From NCBI GenBank assembly GCA_964388955.1, contig CAYMCO010000003.1:124001-188000 (forward strand): a DNA stretch of 64,000 nucleotides, read 5' to 3'. A program made the position numbers and the translations under genes. Positions within the stretch are counted from its first letter, which is position 1. Each line of letters opens with the position of its first letter. The notes under the pieces were generated by a model. That model was not told the DNA's origin. It searched no databases and saw only the letters and a list, made by a program, of their open reading frames with translations. The DNA comes from CAYMCO01 sp964388955 (GTDB lineage Bacteria > Chloroflexota > Anaerolineae > Anaerolineales > E44-bin32). Below are positions 1-9,431 of this stretch, one piece after another.

Positions 1-1
1 G

Positions 2-1099
2 ATCGAGTCATTCTCTATCGGGGCTGGGGGTGGGAGTATCGCTTGGATTGATGATGGTGGTGCGCTGAGAGTGGGGCCCGAGAGTGCCGGAGCGGACCCC
101 GGCCCAGTTTGCTACGATCGCGGAGGTGAGCGACTGACTGTTACTGATGCGAACTTGGTTCTGGGACGCCTATCCGACGACAGGTTGTTAGGGGGCCGAG
201 TGCATATAACAGTATCGAAGGCCAGGGATGCCCTGAGAACGCAAATCGCCGACCCACTAGGTTTGCCACTTGAGCAGGCCGCTCTGTCTGTTATTGAGGT
301 AGTGAATTCCCGGATGGTAGAGGAAATCAGACTCCATCTTATTCAGAAAGGATATGACCCGAGAGATTTCGCTTTGTTCGCTCTCGGCGGAGCTGGCCCC
401 CTCCATGCTGCTGAGATTGCGAGGCAACTGGAATTCTCCAAGGTAATAGTACCTCGGTATCCGGGCGTCGCTTCTTCAATCGGATTCCTGTTTGCCAATT
501 ACCGGCATGATTTGGTCCTGACATATCTCCGCGAGCTAGGGGGAATCGCCAGCTCAGAGCTTGATGAAGGATTCTCGCTATTGGAAGAACGAGTTGAGCA
601 ACTGTTCAACCTCGATGGCATCCCTGCCGATGAAATTCACAAGAGATATCAAATGGACATGCGATATCTGGGGCAGGGCTACCACATTACAGTGCCCCTG
701 GAGAAGGCCCCCCCCGTGAACATTGGAGAGGTCGCTCGCAAGTTCCACGCTGAGCATGAAGAAGTATATGGCCACTCTGCGCCGAACGAAACGGTTCAGG
801 TTGTGAATCTGCGACTTTGCGGTGAAGGGATTGTTCCCAAGCCGAGAATCGAAATGGATGAACAGAATTCAATAGTCCTCCAGCCAATTGCGAATGGCAA
901 ATCTAGGAAGGTATATTTCGGTGGAGAACATGGTTGGATGGAGTGCAAGATCCTTATGAGAGGAGATCTCCCACCGGGCCCATCGGTGGATGGTCCCTGC
1001 ATCGTCGAACAAATGGACACTACGGCTCTCATACTCCCCGACCAACGGGTGAAGATCGATCGGCTTCGTAATTTGGTGATATCTGATAATGACAAATGA
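2..1099 (+). CDS. hyuA: Hydantoinase/oxoprolinase family subunit A (HyuA), C-terminal part
   Basis: The frame is already open at base 2, so this is the last 365 or so residues of a protein that starts outside the window. It matches the ATP-binding large subunit of N-methylhydantoinase/5-oxoprolinase enzymes, which open cyclic amides with ATP in the cytosol together with a B subunit. Visible blocks are IGAGGGSIAWID, VGPESAGADPGPVCY and ALGGAGPLHAAEIA; all recur in the complete paralogue at 48135-50228. The hyuB gene overlaps its end by 11 bases, so the two subunits are probably translationally coupled. A peptide-type ABC transporter follows. The substrate cannot be read from sequence; hydantoins, N-methylhydantoin, oxoproline or acetophenone-like ketones are all known in the family. 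Confidence 0.9.
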   Translation: MESFSIGAGGGSIAWIDDGGALRVGPESAGADPGPVCYDRGGERLTVTDANLVLGRLSDDRLLGGRVHITVSKARDALRTQIADPLGLPLEQAALSVIEVVNSRMVEEIRLHLIQKGYDPRDFALFALGGAGPLHAAEIARQLEFSKVIVPRYPGVASSIGFLFANYRHDLVLTYLRELGGIASSELDEGFSLLEERVEQLFNLDGIPADEIHKRYQMDMRYLGQGYHITVPLEKAPPVNIGEVARKFHAEHEEVYGHSAPNETVQVVNLRLCGEGIVPKPRIEMDEQNSIVLQPIANGKSRKVYFGGEHGWMECKILMRGDLPPGPSVDGPCIVEQMDTTALILPDQRVKIDRLRNLVISDNDK

Positions 1100-2912
1100 G
1101 GGAGTCATGGCTGCCACGCTCAAGACCGTCGATCCGGTTACTTTCGAGATCGTAAAGAATCAACTCATCTTTGCGGCGACTCAGGTAGCAGAAGTCATGA
1201 GGAGGACTTCGTATTCACACATCGCAAGAGAAGGCCGAGATCTTTCCGCAAGCATTCATGATACGCAAGGTCGGCTGATCGCGCAGGGTACCGAGGGAAT
1301 TCCCATCCATCTGTGTGGAGCGAGCTATTTTGTTAAGAACTTCCTGGCCAAGATCGCACCAGAGAAACTCCAGCCCGATGATATCCTGATCTCAAACGAT
1401 CCATATATGGGCGGACAGCACTTGCCTGACATCACGATGGTTTCTCCGTTCTTCTTTCGGGAAGAACTGCAGTGCCTAATGTCAATCATGCTTCACCACA
1501 CCGACATAGGCGGTGTCGCGGTTGCCGGTTTGGCCGGTGACGCTAAAGAGATATATGCCACCGGATTGCGCATTCCCATAATGAAATTCAACGAGAGTGT
1601 CACCGAAATACTGGCGGCCAATGTCCGTGTGCCACAAGATGTGATGGGTGACCTTCGCGGACAGCTAGCTGCGCTGGAGTTTGGCAAGAGAAGGTTAACC
1701 GAGATTTATGAACGCTATGGCCCGCAAACGCTCGCTGCAGTCTCGGAAGAGTTGCTGACTTACTCTGAGCGAAGAATGCGTGCGAGTATCGAGACGATTC
1801 CTGATGGCTCCTACACCATAACGGAATACATCGATGACGACGGTATCCATATCAATGAACCGGTTCCTTTGGTTGTGACCGTGAATAAGAGAGCTTCGGA
1901 GCTTATCGTCGACCTATCGAAAAGCTCTCCTCAAACCGAAGCTCTGAACTCACCCATTGGCTGTACTGTTTCGTCCGTAAGCCTATCCCTGAGGATGTTC
2001 ACGGACCCGGATATTCCACCGAACGACGGTTGCGATGCTCCCATAACTGTAATCGCTCCGCCAGGCACCATCAATAACCCTCGGCTTCCCGCGTCTGTGA
2101 ATACTCGGGCCACTGTATGTCATCGCCAAGAGGAAGCGATTATCGGAGGAATGGCCTATCTCATGCCCGAGAGAGCCCGGGCGGCGAGCTACGGTTGCTC
2201 ACCCTGCCTTTTGCTCTACGGAAGAGAGAAGGCTACAGATAAGCCGTTCGTGTTGTTTGCCGGCAGCATTCCGGGTGGAATGGGCGCCAGGCCAGGGCGT
2301 GATGGCGTTGATGGAATTTGCTGTGACATGTCGAATACTCAGTATATCAATGTGGAGACAATAGAGGAGAAGATTCCGGTTCTTATTGAGAAGCAGGAGT
2401 TCAGGCCGGATAGTGGTGGGCCAGGCGAGTACCGGGGCGGAGCCTCCGTCAGGGTGGTCTACCGCATCCTTCAGCCAATGCTGGCAACGATTTTTGCAGA
2501 TCGTCAAAGGATCCCGGCATTTGGTCTTTTCGGCGGACAACCAGGCGCTTTGGCCGAGTTCATTCTAAATCCGGGGGCCGATGACGAACGGGAGCTACAC
2601 TCAAAAGCGACAAACGTACAATTGAACAAAGGAGACGTTCTTAGCTTCTCGGCTGCTGGAGGCGGGGGTTACGGTGACCCTCTCGAGCGCTCTCCAGTGA
2701 AGGTACTTTCCGATGTAAAGTCGGGAAAAGTGACACTTGAAGGTGCGGAGAAGGACTATGGAGTGGTGCTTTGCCGTCAGACACTTGGTCTCGACATAGA
2801 CGGTACCAACAGTCTGCGAGAGCATCTTCGAAGCGTTCGGGGCCCTGTCACCTGGACGATAGATCGCGGCGAGGCATTTGCCTCCTATACGGGGGAGGTA
2901 GCTAGGATCTAG
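1089..2912 (+). CDS. hyuB: Hydantoinase/oxoprolinase family subunit B (HyuB)
   Basis: A 607-residue protein, full length for the HyuB family, partner of the preceding subunit. The N-terminus DPVTFEIVKNQLIFAA and the blocks ISNDPYMGGQHLPDI, HHTDIGG and DSGGPGEYRGG are typical and are also found in the second copy at 50246-51967. The C-terminal AAGGGGYGDPLERSP block closes the domain. The first ATG (1089) has a weak GGTGAT site eight bases upstream; an ATG at 1107 with GAGGGAG just before it is an alternative. It overlaps hyuA and is followed after 12 bases by a permease gene, which points to one operon for uptake and hydrolysis of the same compound. Confidence 0.92.
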   Translation: MTNEGVMAATLKTVDPVTFEIVKNQLIFAATQVAEVMRRTSYSHIAREGRDLSASIHDTQGRLIAQGTEGIPIHLCGASYFVKNFLAKIAPEKLQPDDILISNDPYMGGQHLPDITMVSPFFFREELQCLMSIMLHHTDIGGVAVAGLAGDAKEIYATGLRIPIMKFNESVTEILAANVRVPQDVMGDLRGQLAALEFGKRRLTEIYERYGPQTLAAVSEELLTYSERRMRASIETIPDGSYTITEYIDDDGIHINEPVPLVVTVNKRASELIVDLSKSSPQTEALNSPIGCTVSSVSLSLRMFTDPDIPPNDGCDAPITVIAPPGTINNPRLPASVNTRATVCHRQEEAIIGGMAYLMPERARAASYGCSPCLLLYGREKATDKPFVLFAGSIPGGMGARPGRDGVDGICCDMSNTQYINVETIEEKIPVLIEKQEFRPDSGGPGEYRGGASVRVVYRILQPMLATIFADRQRIPAFGLFGGQPGALAEFILNPGADDERELHSKATNVQLNKGDVLSFSAAGGGGYGDPLERSPVKVLSDVKSGKVTLEGAEKDYGVVLCRQTLGLDIDGTNSLREHLRSVRGPVTWTIDRGEAFASYTGEVARI

Positions 2913-2924
2913 GGGCTTGGCGAA

Positions 2925-3881
2925 ATGGTGAGATATGCGTTTTGGAGGATAGTACAAGCTGTACCGCTAATATTCGTCGTTATCGCGTTCAACTTCGCAC
3001 TTGTTCATTTCGCGCCGGGGGACCCCGCCACATTTCTGGCGGGACCCGATGCCCCTGCCGAGGTTGTCCAGAATATCCGCGAATCGATGGGACTGGACGA
3101 GCCCATTTCTGTCCAATTCATCAGCTATCTTAAATCTATTTCCCATGGCGATCTTGGTTACTCCCATATCAATAGAAAACCTGTCATAGACGCGATTCTG
3201 CTCGCCCTGCCAAACACACTGATACTCACCTCACTTGCATTTGTTGTTTCGGTCTGTGCCGCCCTGGCTTTCGGCATCTGGGTTTCTGATTCACCCCATT
3301 CGCTCAAGGACAATCTCGTGAGCACTGCGGCAAATCTGATATATTCAATGCCCGAATTCTGGTCGGCGATATTGGCTTTGCTGGTGTTTGCAGTGTTGCT
3401 GCCGGTATTCCCCGCCGGAGGAGTTGTAGATATCGGGGCAACTGGATTGAAGTACTGGCTAGGCCGACTTCACAGATTGGTGTTGCCGGTATTGGTGCTT
3501 GGCCTCGGCCGCCAATTCGTGGAGTTCTTTCGGTACACAAGATCTGCAATGCTAGAAACGCTTGCTGAAGACTATGTTTTCACCGCCCGGGCCAAGGGGT
3601 GTACGGAGCAGCGGGTTCACTATGTCCATGCGTTCCGAAATGCCCTCCTGCCGATTATCACAGTAGTCGGTCTGCGTATTCGATACCTCTTCACCGGCGC
3701 CATGTTTATCGAGATAGTGTTCAACTACCCGGGCATTGGGATGCTAATGTATGATTCGGTTTTCGCCCGGGACTACCCAATGTTGATGGGCCTATTCTTG
3801 ATCGTCTCGGCGATTGTTATTCTGGCAAACTTGACTTCCGATCTGGTGTATGTGGTCATTGATCCGCGCGTCGGCTACTAG
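2925..3881 (+). CDS. Peptide/nickel-type ABC transporter permease, DppB family
   Basis: A 318-residue inner-membrane protein with an N-terminal membrane segment (residues about 8-30), a periplasmic region with FAPGDPATFLAGPDAP, and five further hydrophobic segments. The coupling-helix region EDYVFTARAKG followed by FRNALLP is the permease contact site for the ATPases. It starts 12 bases after hyuB and is followed after 15 bases by the DppC-type partner. Together with the next three genes it makes two permeases and two ATPases of an oligopeptide-class importer. No binding-protein gene lies in this cluster inside the window; it may lie upstream of the left edge or be supplied by 52865-54514. 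Confidence 0.93.
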   Translation: MVRYAFWRIVQAVPLIFVVIAFNFALVHFAPGDPATFLAGPDAPAEVVQNIRESMGLDEPISVQFISYLKSISHGDLGYSHINRKPVIDAILLALPNTLILTSLAFVVSVCAALAFGIWVSDSPHSLKDNLVSTAANLIYSMPEFWSAILALLVFAVLLPVFPAGGVVDIGATGLKYWLGRLHRLVLPVLVLGLGRQFVEFFRYTRSAMLETLAEDYVFTARAKGCTEQRVHYVHAFRNALLPIITVVGLRIRYLFTGAMFIEIVFNYPGIGMLMYDSVFARDYPMLMGLFLIVSAIVILANLTSDLVYVVIDPRVGY

Positions 3882-3896
3882 ACAGGCCATGATTGA

Positions 3897-4790
3897 ATGA
3901 AGCAGATCTCTAATTTCTGGCTCAATTTCGCGTCTCATGGATCAGCAGTCTGTGGATTGGTCATTATTGTGTTTCTCCTTCTTGTTGCCTTGGCTGCCCC
4001 CTTGTTGGCCCCACAGGATCCGTTCGCAATGGACCTCAAAGCGAAGTTGGAGCCACCGTCGACGAGGCACCTGATGGGTACGGACCAATTCGGGCGCGAT
4101 CTGTTGAGCAGGATTATCTATGGCACGCGTGTCTCCCTTACTGTGGGATTTGTTTCCGCGGGATTGGCAGTGGGAATCGGAATCACAGTCGGCGCCATGG
4201 CCGGATACTACAGGGGAGTTGGCGACTCGGTCCTCAGCTGGATAATCAACATGTTCCTGATGATCCCAGTATTCTTTCTGATACTGGTTACAGTCTCTTT
4301 CTTCCCGAATAACATCTATCTGACGATGGCAGTAATCGGGCTGACCGTCTGGCCCTCGGTGGCTCGCCTGGTTCGAGCGGAGTACTTATCGCTTAGAGAT
4401 TCTGAATTCGTTCAATCCGCTCAATCGATGGGGGCAAGTAGCTTCCATATCATTGTCGCGGAAATACTTCCGAACGCAATCTACCCGGCGATTGTAGCAG
4501 GATCGCTCTTGACAGCTAGGGCGATTCTCATCGAGGCGGGGCTCAGTTTTCTGGGACTTGGAGACCCCAACCTCATAAGCTGGGGGTGGATAATGAACGA
4601 GTCGCTTCGGGTGATGCGCCAGGCCATTTGGGTTCCGGTGTTCCCCGGGCTATTCATTGCCGTTTCAGTAATATCCTTCCATCTAATCGGTGATGGTATC
4701 AATGATGCCCTGAACCCGCGCTTGGAGGGCGTCTCTCGCTCGGCAAGTGAGCTTTCCCAAGACACTAGGCTCATCTCCAGCCATGGATAA
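3897..4790 (+). CDS. Peptide/nickel-type ABC transporter permease, DppC family
   Basis: A 297-residue second permease of the same importer. The family marks are visible: LMGTDQFGRDLLSRIIYGTRVS near residue 60, the EAA-type loop with SEFVQSAQSMGAS and EILPNAIYPAIV, and the closing FHLIGDGINDALNPRL. About six hydrophobic segments are seen. The reading frame ends inside the next gene by an 8-base overlap (ATGGATAA), a usual sign of translational coupling. Substrate range is not deducible; the position next to hyuAB suggests amides, hydantoins or peptides. Confidence 0.93.
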   Translation: MKQISNFWLNFASHGSAVCGLVIIVFLLLVALAAPLLAPQDPFAMDLKAKLEPPSTRHLMGTDQFGRDLLSRIIYGTRVSLTVGFVSAGLAVGIGITVGAMAGYYRGVGDSVLSWIINMFLMIPVFFLILVTVSFFPNNIYLTMAVIGLTVWPSVARLVRAEYLSLRDSEFVQSAQSMGASSFHIIVAEILPNAIYPAIVAGSLLTARAILIEAGLSFLGLGDPNLISWGWIMNESLRVMRQAIWVPVFPGLFIAVSVISFHLIGDGINDALNPRLEGVSRSASELSQDTRLISSHG

Positions 4791-5766
4791 GGTGTTGGCC
4801 GTCCGCGGCCTGTGTTCTTGTTTCTTCACTTCACACGGTGTTGTAAGAGCAGTGAGAGATGCATCATTCGATCTTGGAAAAGGCGAAGTCGTAGGCTTGC
4901 TCGGGGAATCGGGGTGTGGTAAGTCCACAGTTGCGCGATCGATAATGCGCCTGCTGCAACCCCCCGGACGTATTGTTGATGGCACCGTGCACTTTCTGGG
5001 GAAGAATCTTCTGGATCGATCCGACGAGGAGATGCGGCAGGTGAGGGGAAAAGATATTTCAATGGTGTTCCAAGACCCCTTGACGTATCTGAATCCGGTA
5101 ATGAAGGTGGGAAATCAAATTGGCGAGGTCATCCTGCAACACGGGAATAGGTCTCGCGAGTTTGCACGTGAGAAAACACTCGAAGCAATGAAGATGGTTC
5201 AAATACCCCAGCCTGCTGAGCGCTATGAGTGCTACCCGCATGAATTGAGCGGAGGTCTCAAGCAGCGAATTATCATCGCAATGGCAGTCATATTGCGGCC
5301 TACGTTGCTCATCGCGGATGAACCCACCACCAGCCTGGATGTCATCACACAAGCTGAAATACTTGACCTTCTGAGAGCGCTATGTTCAACATCGGGGATG
5401 AGCGCCCTTCTTATAACTCATGACCTAGGAGTGGTTGCAGAGATTTGTGATCGGGTGGTTGTCATGTATGCGGGAGAGGTGGTTGAAACGAGTGAAGTCA
5501 CGACATTCTTCGATAAAGCCGCCCATCCCTATTCCCAGGATCTGTTGAATTCCTTTCTCAATCTCCGCGTTCCCGAGGAGGATAGATTGTTCAGCATCCC
5601 GGGGAGTCTACCTAACCCAGTCGAAGATATCGCTGGCTGCCCTTACTATCGAAGATGCAGGGCTGCAATGCGGAACTGCGAATCTCTCAAGCCGGCGCGT
5701 GTAGCGCTTGAAGCCGGCCACGACGTGGCGTGTCATCTCTATGACCCACCCAATGGCCAAGGGTAG
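4783..5766 (+). CDS. Peptide ABC transporter ATP-binding protein, DppD family
   Basis: A 327-residue ATPase from the ATG at 4783, which overlaps the permease stop by eight bases. A GTG at 4747 in frame would add 12 residues but reaches deep into the previous gene. Walker A is GESGCGKST at residues 41-49, the signature is ELSGGLKQR, and Walker B is LLIADEPTTSLD followed by the switch histidine in LLITHDLGVV. The C-terminal tail with GCPYYRRC is the oligopeptide/dipeptide ABC C-terminal domain. It should pair with the DppF-type protein encoded next to power import through the two permeases upstream. Confidence 0.93.
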   Translation: MDKVLAVRGLCSCFFTSHGVVRAVRDASFDLGKGEVVGLLGESGCGKSTVARSIMRLLQPPGRIVDGTVHFLGKNLLDRSDEEMRQVRGKDISMVFQDPLTYLNPVMKVGNQIGEVILQHGNRSREFAREKTLEAMKMVQIPQPAERYECYPHELSGGLKQRIIIAMAVILRPTLLIADEPTTSLDVITQAEILDLLRALCSTSGMSALLITHDLGVVAEICDRVVVMYAGEVVETSEVTTFFDKAAHPYSQDLLNSFLNLRVPEEDRLFSIPGSLPNPVEDIAGCPYYRRCRAAMRNCESLKPARVALEAGHDVACHLYDPPNGQG

Positions 5767-5773
5767 GCCAGAA

Positions 5774-6769
5774 ATGGTTGAACCGCTACTGTCTGTAAGA
5801 GGCCTCCGAAAGTCCTTTTCGCCCCGAGGCCGATTCGCGATCCGCGTTCCTGGCGATTCACCCTCTCCCGTGAGAGCTGTCGATGGTGTGGATTTTGACA
5901 TCTATCCCAGGAAGACTTACGGCCTAGTGGGAGAGACAGGGTGCGGCAAGACAACTATTGGCAAGATCATTGCAGGCCTGATCGCTCCCACGGAGGGCAG
6001 CCTTGTTTTCAATTCCAAGTCCCCTCGGCAGTCTTCCAGGCGCGCATCGAAACCCTTGCCAGGGGAAGTAGGTCTCGTCTTCCAGAATCCCTATGCATCC
6101 CTCAACCCACGGAAACGCATAGGATCGATACTCAGGCTCCCCATGAAGATACGGAAGATTCCCAATCAGGAGCAAGAGATCATCGCGGTGACACGAGCTG
6201 TCGGATTCCCCGAGCCTGAGCGGATTCTCGATAGATTTCCTCACGAACTAAGTGGTGGAGAACGTCAGAGAGTCTCAATCGCCAGGGCTCTTGCGACGAA
6301 ATCCAACCTGTTGATAGCAGATGAGCCGGTAGCTTCCCTCGATATGTCAATCAGAGCATCTGTTCTCAACCTGCTGCAAGACATAAAAGAGGAGTATGAG
6401 CTGACGATTATCCTGATTTCTCATGATCTTGCGGTAGTCCGATACATGTGTGATTGGGCTATGGTGATGTATCTCGGCAAGATCGTGGAATCGGCAACCG
6501 CCCCTGCCCTCTTTGAAAACCCGCTACATCCTTATACACAAGCCCTTATCGCCGCTATTCCAAAGAGTCGGCCTGATGAGCCGAAGAGAAAAATATCCCT
6601 GCGAGGAGAGCTTCCTAGCGCGTCAAACCCTCCGCCTGGATGCAGTTTCCACACTAGGTGCCCAATGGCAGTTTCCTCATGTAGCGAGAGCGTTCCGGAG
6701 TTGGCTGAAAAGCGGGTTGAGCATTTTGTCGCATGCCACCTTATCGAAGCGGCGAGAGGAGGAGGGTAG
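5774..6769 (+). CDS. Peptide ABC transporter ATP-binding protein, DppF family
   Basis: A 331-residue partner ATPase. The start at 5774 lies just after the dppD stop and has AGGGTAGG a few bases upstream; in-frame ATGs at 5708, 5741 and 5753 lie inside dppD. Walker A is GETGCGKT at residues 53-60, the signature ELSGGERQRV, Walker B LLIADEPVASLD, switch LISHDLAVV. The C-terminal part has PGCSFHTRCPMA, the Cys-containing tail usual for DppF/OppF. An insert of about 20 residues before Walker A (RFAIRVPGDSPSP) is also normal for OppF-type proteins. It is the last gene of the hyuAB-dppBCDF run. Confidence 0.92.
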   Translation: MVEPLLSVRGLRKSFSPRGRFAIRVPGDSPSPVRAVDGVDFDIYPRKTYGLVGETGCGKTTIGKIIAGLIAPTEGSLVFNSKSPRQSSRRASKPLPGEVGLVFQNPYASLNPRKRIGSILRLPMKIRKIPNQEQEIIAVTRAVGFPEPERILDRFPHELSGGERQRVSIARALATKSNLLIADEPVASLDMSIRASVLNLLQDIKEEYELTIILISHDLAVVRYMCDWAMVMYLGKIVESATAPALFENPLHPYTQALIAAIPKSRPDEPKRKISLRGELPSASNPPPGCSFHTRCPMAVSSCSESVPELAEKRVEHFVACHLIEAARGGG

Positions 6770-7348
6770 GTCACGACTCCATGCCGAATTGGCGGGATGA
6801 ACCTGGAATAGCGTAACAACAGTGACGTGATTTGCTCGAATGGCCGACAACGTATGCCGTAGTGGTCTTGTCTGTATGTTGAACGACCGGTGTCCCTTCA
6901 CCCGAGGGCCGAGCTTCTGTCTGAGGGCCGTGCCGAAACCGGTGTGCGATTGCCGTTCTTCACATTTGGCTGGTACCCAATGCGAAGGCCGGCATGATCC
7001 TTGGCAGACCGGGAATTGGGAAAGGCTTCTAGCGTCAAGAGTCAGATTTCAACTGGGGGCAATGCACCCGGATTTGGCGGCGTCATTCCCAAATGTCGTT
7101 CCGAATAAATGTGGGCGCGCCTACTCACCCGCTTGGCTGAGAAGAAGTCCAATGCCAAGTCCATGTTCAGTTGAAGAGGAGGATTCTATACCCAATCCAT
7201 GTATGGAAAACGCTGCCTGCAATTGGCATTTTTCGTGCTTGTGAGCGTGAACCCAACTCAAGATTGGCCGGGAGCTTCATCGTTGAAAACGTCGTGGCGT
7301 GGTGCGCATCGGCTTCAAGCAAGAGCAGCCTCCCCGGTGACTTGTTAG
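6770..7348 (+). other. Intergenic region without a recognised gene
   Basis: About 580 bases between the transporter operon and the MFS gene. Short open frames on both strands (for example 6840-7244) have no family resemblance, no convincing ribosome site and no amino-acid bias typical of coding sequence. No terminator hairpin with a T-run was seen. It probably holds the end of the upstream operon and the promoter of the MFS gene, but I could not place a promoter with confidence. Confidence 0.5.
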
Positions 7349-8602
7349 ATGCCTGTGAAACCGCAGAGAAACAGCTTATCAACTGCCACAGATCTGGAAA
7401 TCTTAGGCTATTTTGCGGTCGCGCATCTTGCAGTCAATTTTTCGACAGAGATAACCGCGGCGCTTGCTCCTGTCATAAGTGACGCATTTGAACTCACTCG
7501 TGCAGGTCTAGGTCTTTGGACATCATGGCGAGTCGGTGGTCAAGTTATCACCAGTCTGATATTTGGCACAGTGGTCGATAGATGGCGCGTATCACGCACG
7601 CTGCTTATAGGGATGAGTATCTGCGGATTTGCAGTTGCTTTCGTTCTCGGAGCCAGAAGTTCTTTTCAGGCTCATATCCTAATGTTGCTCGCCGGGGTGG
7701 GGTTCAGTTTCATAACACCCGCTACAACAAAAGGGGTGATGGATAATGTGGAAGCCCAGCTGAGGGCGACGGCGATGGGGATGAAACAGACAGGGGTGCC
7801 TCTTGGCGGAGTGCTGGCTGCAGCCCTGTTGCCAAGCATCGCAATTGTCACTGGGTGGCGAATGACTTTCTTCATAGCTGGAATCAGCAGTGTTCTGGCT
7901 GGCCTGTTGCTCTGGCGTGTCTATCGCGGTCGGCTCACCAGCGGAATCCAGCCGATTCGGCAGCCGGCGACCAGCCCCATGACTGGCCTGAAACAATTCA
8001 TCGCGGATCGCAATCTAGTTCTCACCACAATCATTCAAGCGGTGTTTTCGGCGGCTCAGCGAAGTGTGGGGGCCTACTTCGCTCTATTTCTAAACCAGTG
8101 GGTCGGATTGTCAGTGGTTGCTTCAGGGTTTGGCTTGGCCACCGTGCTGGCAGCTGGGGTGCTTGGTCGGATAATGTGGGGCTTGTTTAGTGATTATTGC
8201 ATGCATGGTCGGCGAAAAGGCACCCTATCGATGATCGGTTCTATGTCACTATTCATGCTGTTGGGTGTGGCGTTGATGAAGCCATCTACCTCCCGAATTG
8301 TGGTATTTGTCGCTGCTTTCCTTCTCGGGATTGGTGTATATGGTTGGGCGGGACAACTGTTGGTTCTCAGATCGGAGCTAGTGGCTCCCGATCGTGTTGG
8401 CGTGGTAACGAGCCTTGGCTTCGTTCTGAGTGCGTGGGGAAGTATCGCGGGGCCGCCGCTATTCGGCTTTGTTGCAGATGTCTCTGGCGATTATCGGCTT
8501 TCTTGGATATTGCTCGCCGGTCTACTTGCGTCGTCTCTGTTGCTCCTGCAGACAATGTCAGAAATCCACAATCCGTTGCAGGTGTCTGATTCGATATCTT
8601 GA
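7349..8602 (+). CDS. MFS transporter
   Basis: A 417-residue protein with about 12 hydrophobic segments, the normal size for a major facilitator. The loop between segments 2 and 3 reads GTVVDRWRVSRTLL, a loose form of the MFS signature, and a second central loop has GLFSDYCMHGRRKG. Segment 5 shows GVPLGGVLAAALLP. It is predicted to move a small anion or similar solute across the cytoplasmic membrane by proton coupling. It lies just upstream of a GntR/UTRA regulator and the lyase/aconitase-family genes on the same strand, so a dicarboxylate or tricarboxylate substrate is likely. The ribosome site is weak (GGTGAC). Confidence 0.9.
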   Translation: MPVKPQRNSLSTATDLEILGYFAVAHLAVNFSTEITAALAPVISDAFELTRAGLGLWTSWRVGGQVITSLIFGTVVDRWRVSRTLLIGMSICGFAVAFVLGARSSFQAHILMLLAGVGFSFITPATTKGVMDNVEAQLRATAMGMKQTGVPLGGVLAAALLPSIAIVTGWRMTFFIAGISSVLAGLLLWRVYRGRLTSGIQPIRQPATSPMTGLKQFIADRNLVLTTIIQAVFSAAQRSVGAYFALFLNQWVGLSVVASGFGLATVLAAGVLGRIMWGLFSDYCMHGRRKGTLSMIGSMSLFMLLGVALMKPSTSRIVVFVAAFLLGIGVYGWAGQLLVLRSELVAPDRVGVVTSLGFVLSAWGSIAGPPLFGFVADVSGDYRLSWILLAGLLASSLLLLQTMSEIHNPLQVSDSIS

Positions 8603-8662
8603 ATGAATAGGTGGGCTGGCCACCCGAACTGACTCGGATCGGGACTGTAGAGGCAACAAGCA

Positions 8663-8686
8663 ATGATTGTCTAAGCACACAATCAT
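8663..8686. promoter_or_regulatory. Perfect inverted repeat, likely GntR operator
   Basis: Two 8-base arms, ATGATTGT (8663-8670) and ACAATCAT (8679-8686), are perfect inverted repeats around an 8-base spacer. The element ends 13 bases before the chosen start codon of the GntR/UTRA gene. Its place and symmetry fit an autoregulatory operator for that dimeric repressor. No second copy was seen in front of the downstream lyase gene, so control of that gene would have to come by read-through or by a diverged site. Confidence 0.55.
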
Positions 8687-8699
8687 GAATGGAGTTCGA

Positions 8700-9431
8700 A
8701 TGAGCCTAGAAAGAAGCAGCCCTATTCCACTCTACTATCAGCTCAAGCAAGCGATCCTCGAAAAGATCAATACAGACGTATGGCATGCAGGAGAAGGGAT
8801 CCCCGCGGAGAGAGAGCTTCAGGAGCAGTATGGCGTAAGCCGCACGACCGTGCGTCAGGCGGTAGGGGAACTCGTAGATGAGGGACGCCTCTTCCGACGC
8901 GCAGGGGTGGGAACATTCGTCGCCAAGCCCAAGATCCGGCATGGCCCCCAACGGCCATATGGCCTTTCCGGATTTCTAAAGGCTCAAGGTCTGGAGCCGG
9001 GGTGGAAGGTCAAATACATGGAAGTCGTACGTCCCTCAAGCGAAGCGGAAGACGCGCTCCAGCTCGGTAGAGATGACGAAGTGCTTCGCATCGGCCGGAT
9101 TCGGCTGGCTGAAAACGAAGCGGTCGGCCTGCACACGATATTCCTTCCCTTCCCTCCTGCTGAGCGCGTCTCTGCTGATCAAATGCTGCGTGGCGAATCT
9201 TCCCTCTCATATCTCATTGACGAATTGGGTATTGAGATCAGCGAGACACACCGGATCATTCGAGCAAAAGCCGCGACTCACGAAGAGGCGGAGACCCTCA
9301 AAATGCGAATTGGAGAGCCCATATTGCAGATCAGGAGAACAGCAATAAGCGCGGCCGGCAAACCAGTTGAGTTCTTGGAGGCTTCGTATTGCGGAGAACG
9401 CTTCGAATACTACATCCATTTCGAAATCTAG
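8700..9431 (+). CDS. GntR family transcriptional regulator with UTRA effector domain
   Basis: A 243-residue regulator. The N-terminal winged helix (residues about 5-70) shows IPLYYQLKQAI, the helix-turn-helix GVSRTTVRQAVGELV and the wing GRLFRRAGVGTFVA. The rest (about 85-240) is a UTRA ligand-binding domain of the HutC/FarR subfamily, with LRIGRIRLAENEAVGLH and the closing QIRRTAISAAGKPVEFLEAS. The ATG at 8700 has GGAG with a five-base spacing (8691-8694) and is preferred over an upstream TTG at 8667 that would place the operator inside the gene. It probably senses the substrate or an intermediate of the neighbouring MFS/lyase/hydratase genes. Confidence 0.92.
   Translation: MSLERSSPIPLYYQLKQAILEKINTDVWHAGEGIPAERELQEQYGVSRTTVRQAVGELVDEGRLFRRAGVGTFVAKPKIRHGPQRPYGLSGFLKAQGLEPGWKVKYMEVVRPSSEAEDALQLGRDDEVLRIGRIRLAENEAVGLHTIFLPFPPAERVSADQMLRGESSLSYLIDELGIEISETHRIIRAKAATHEEAETLKMRIGEPILQIRRTAISAAGKPVEFLEASYCGERFEYYIHFEI

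Noticed and set aside
6840..7244. A 134-codon plus-strand frame before the MFS gene
   Set aside because: Cys/Arg/Pro-rich translation without motif, no ribosome site, and no support from either flank.
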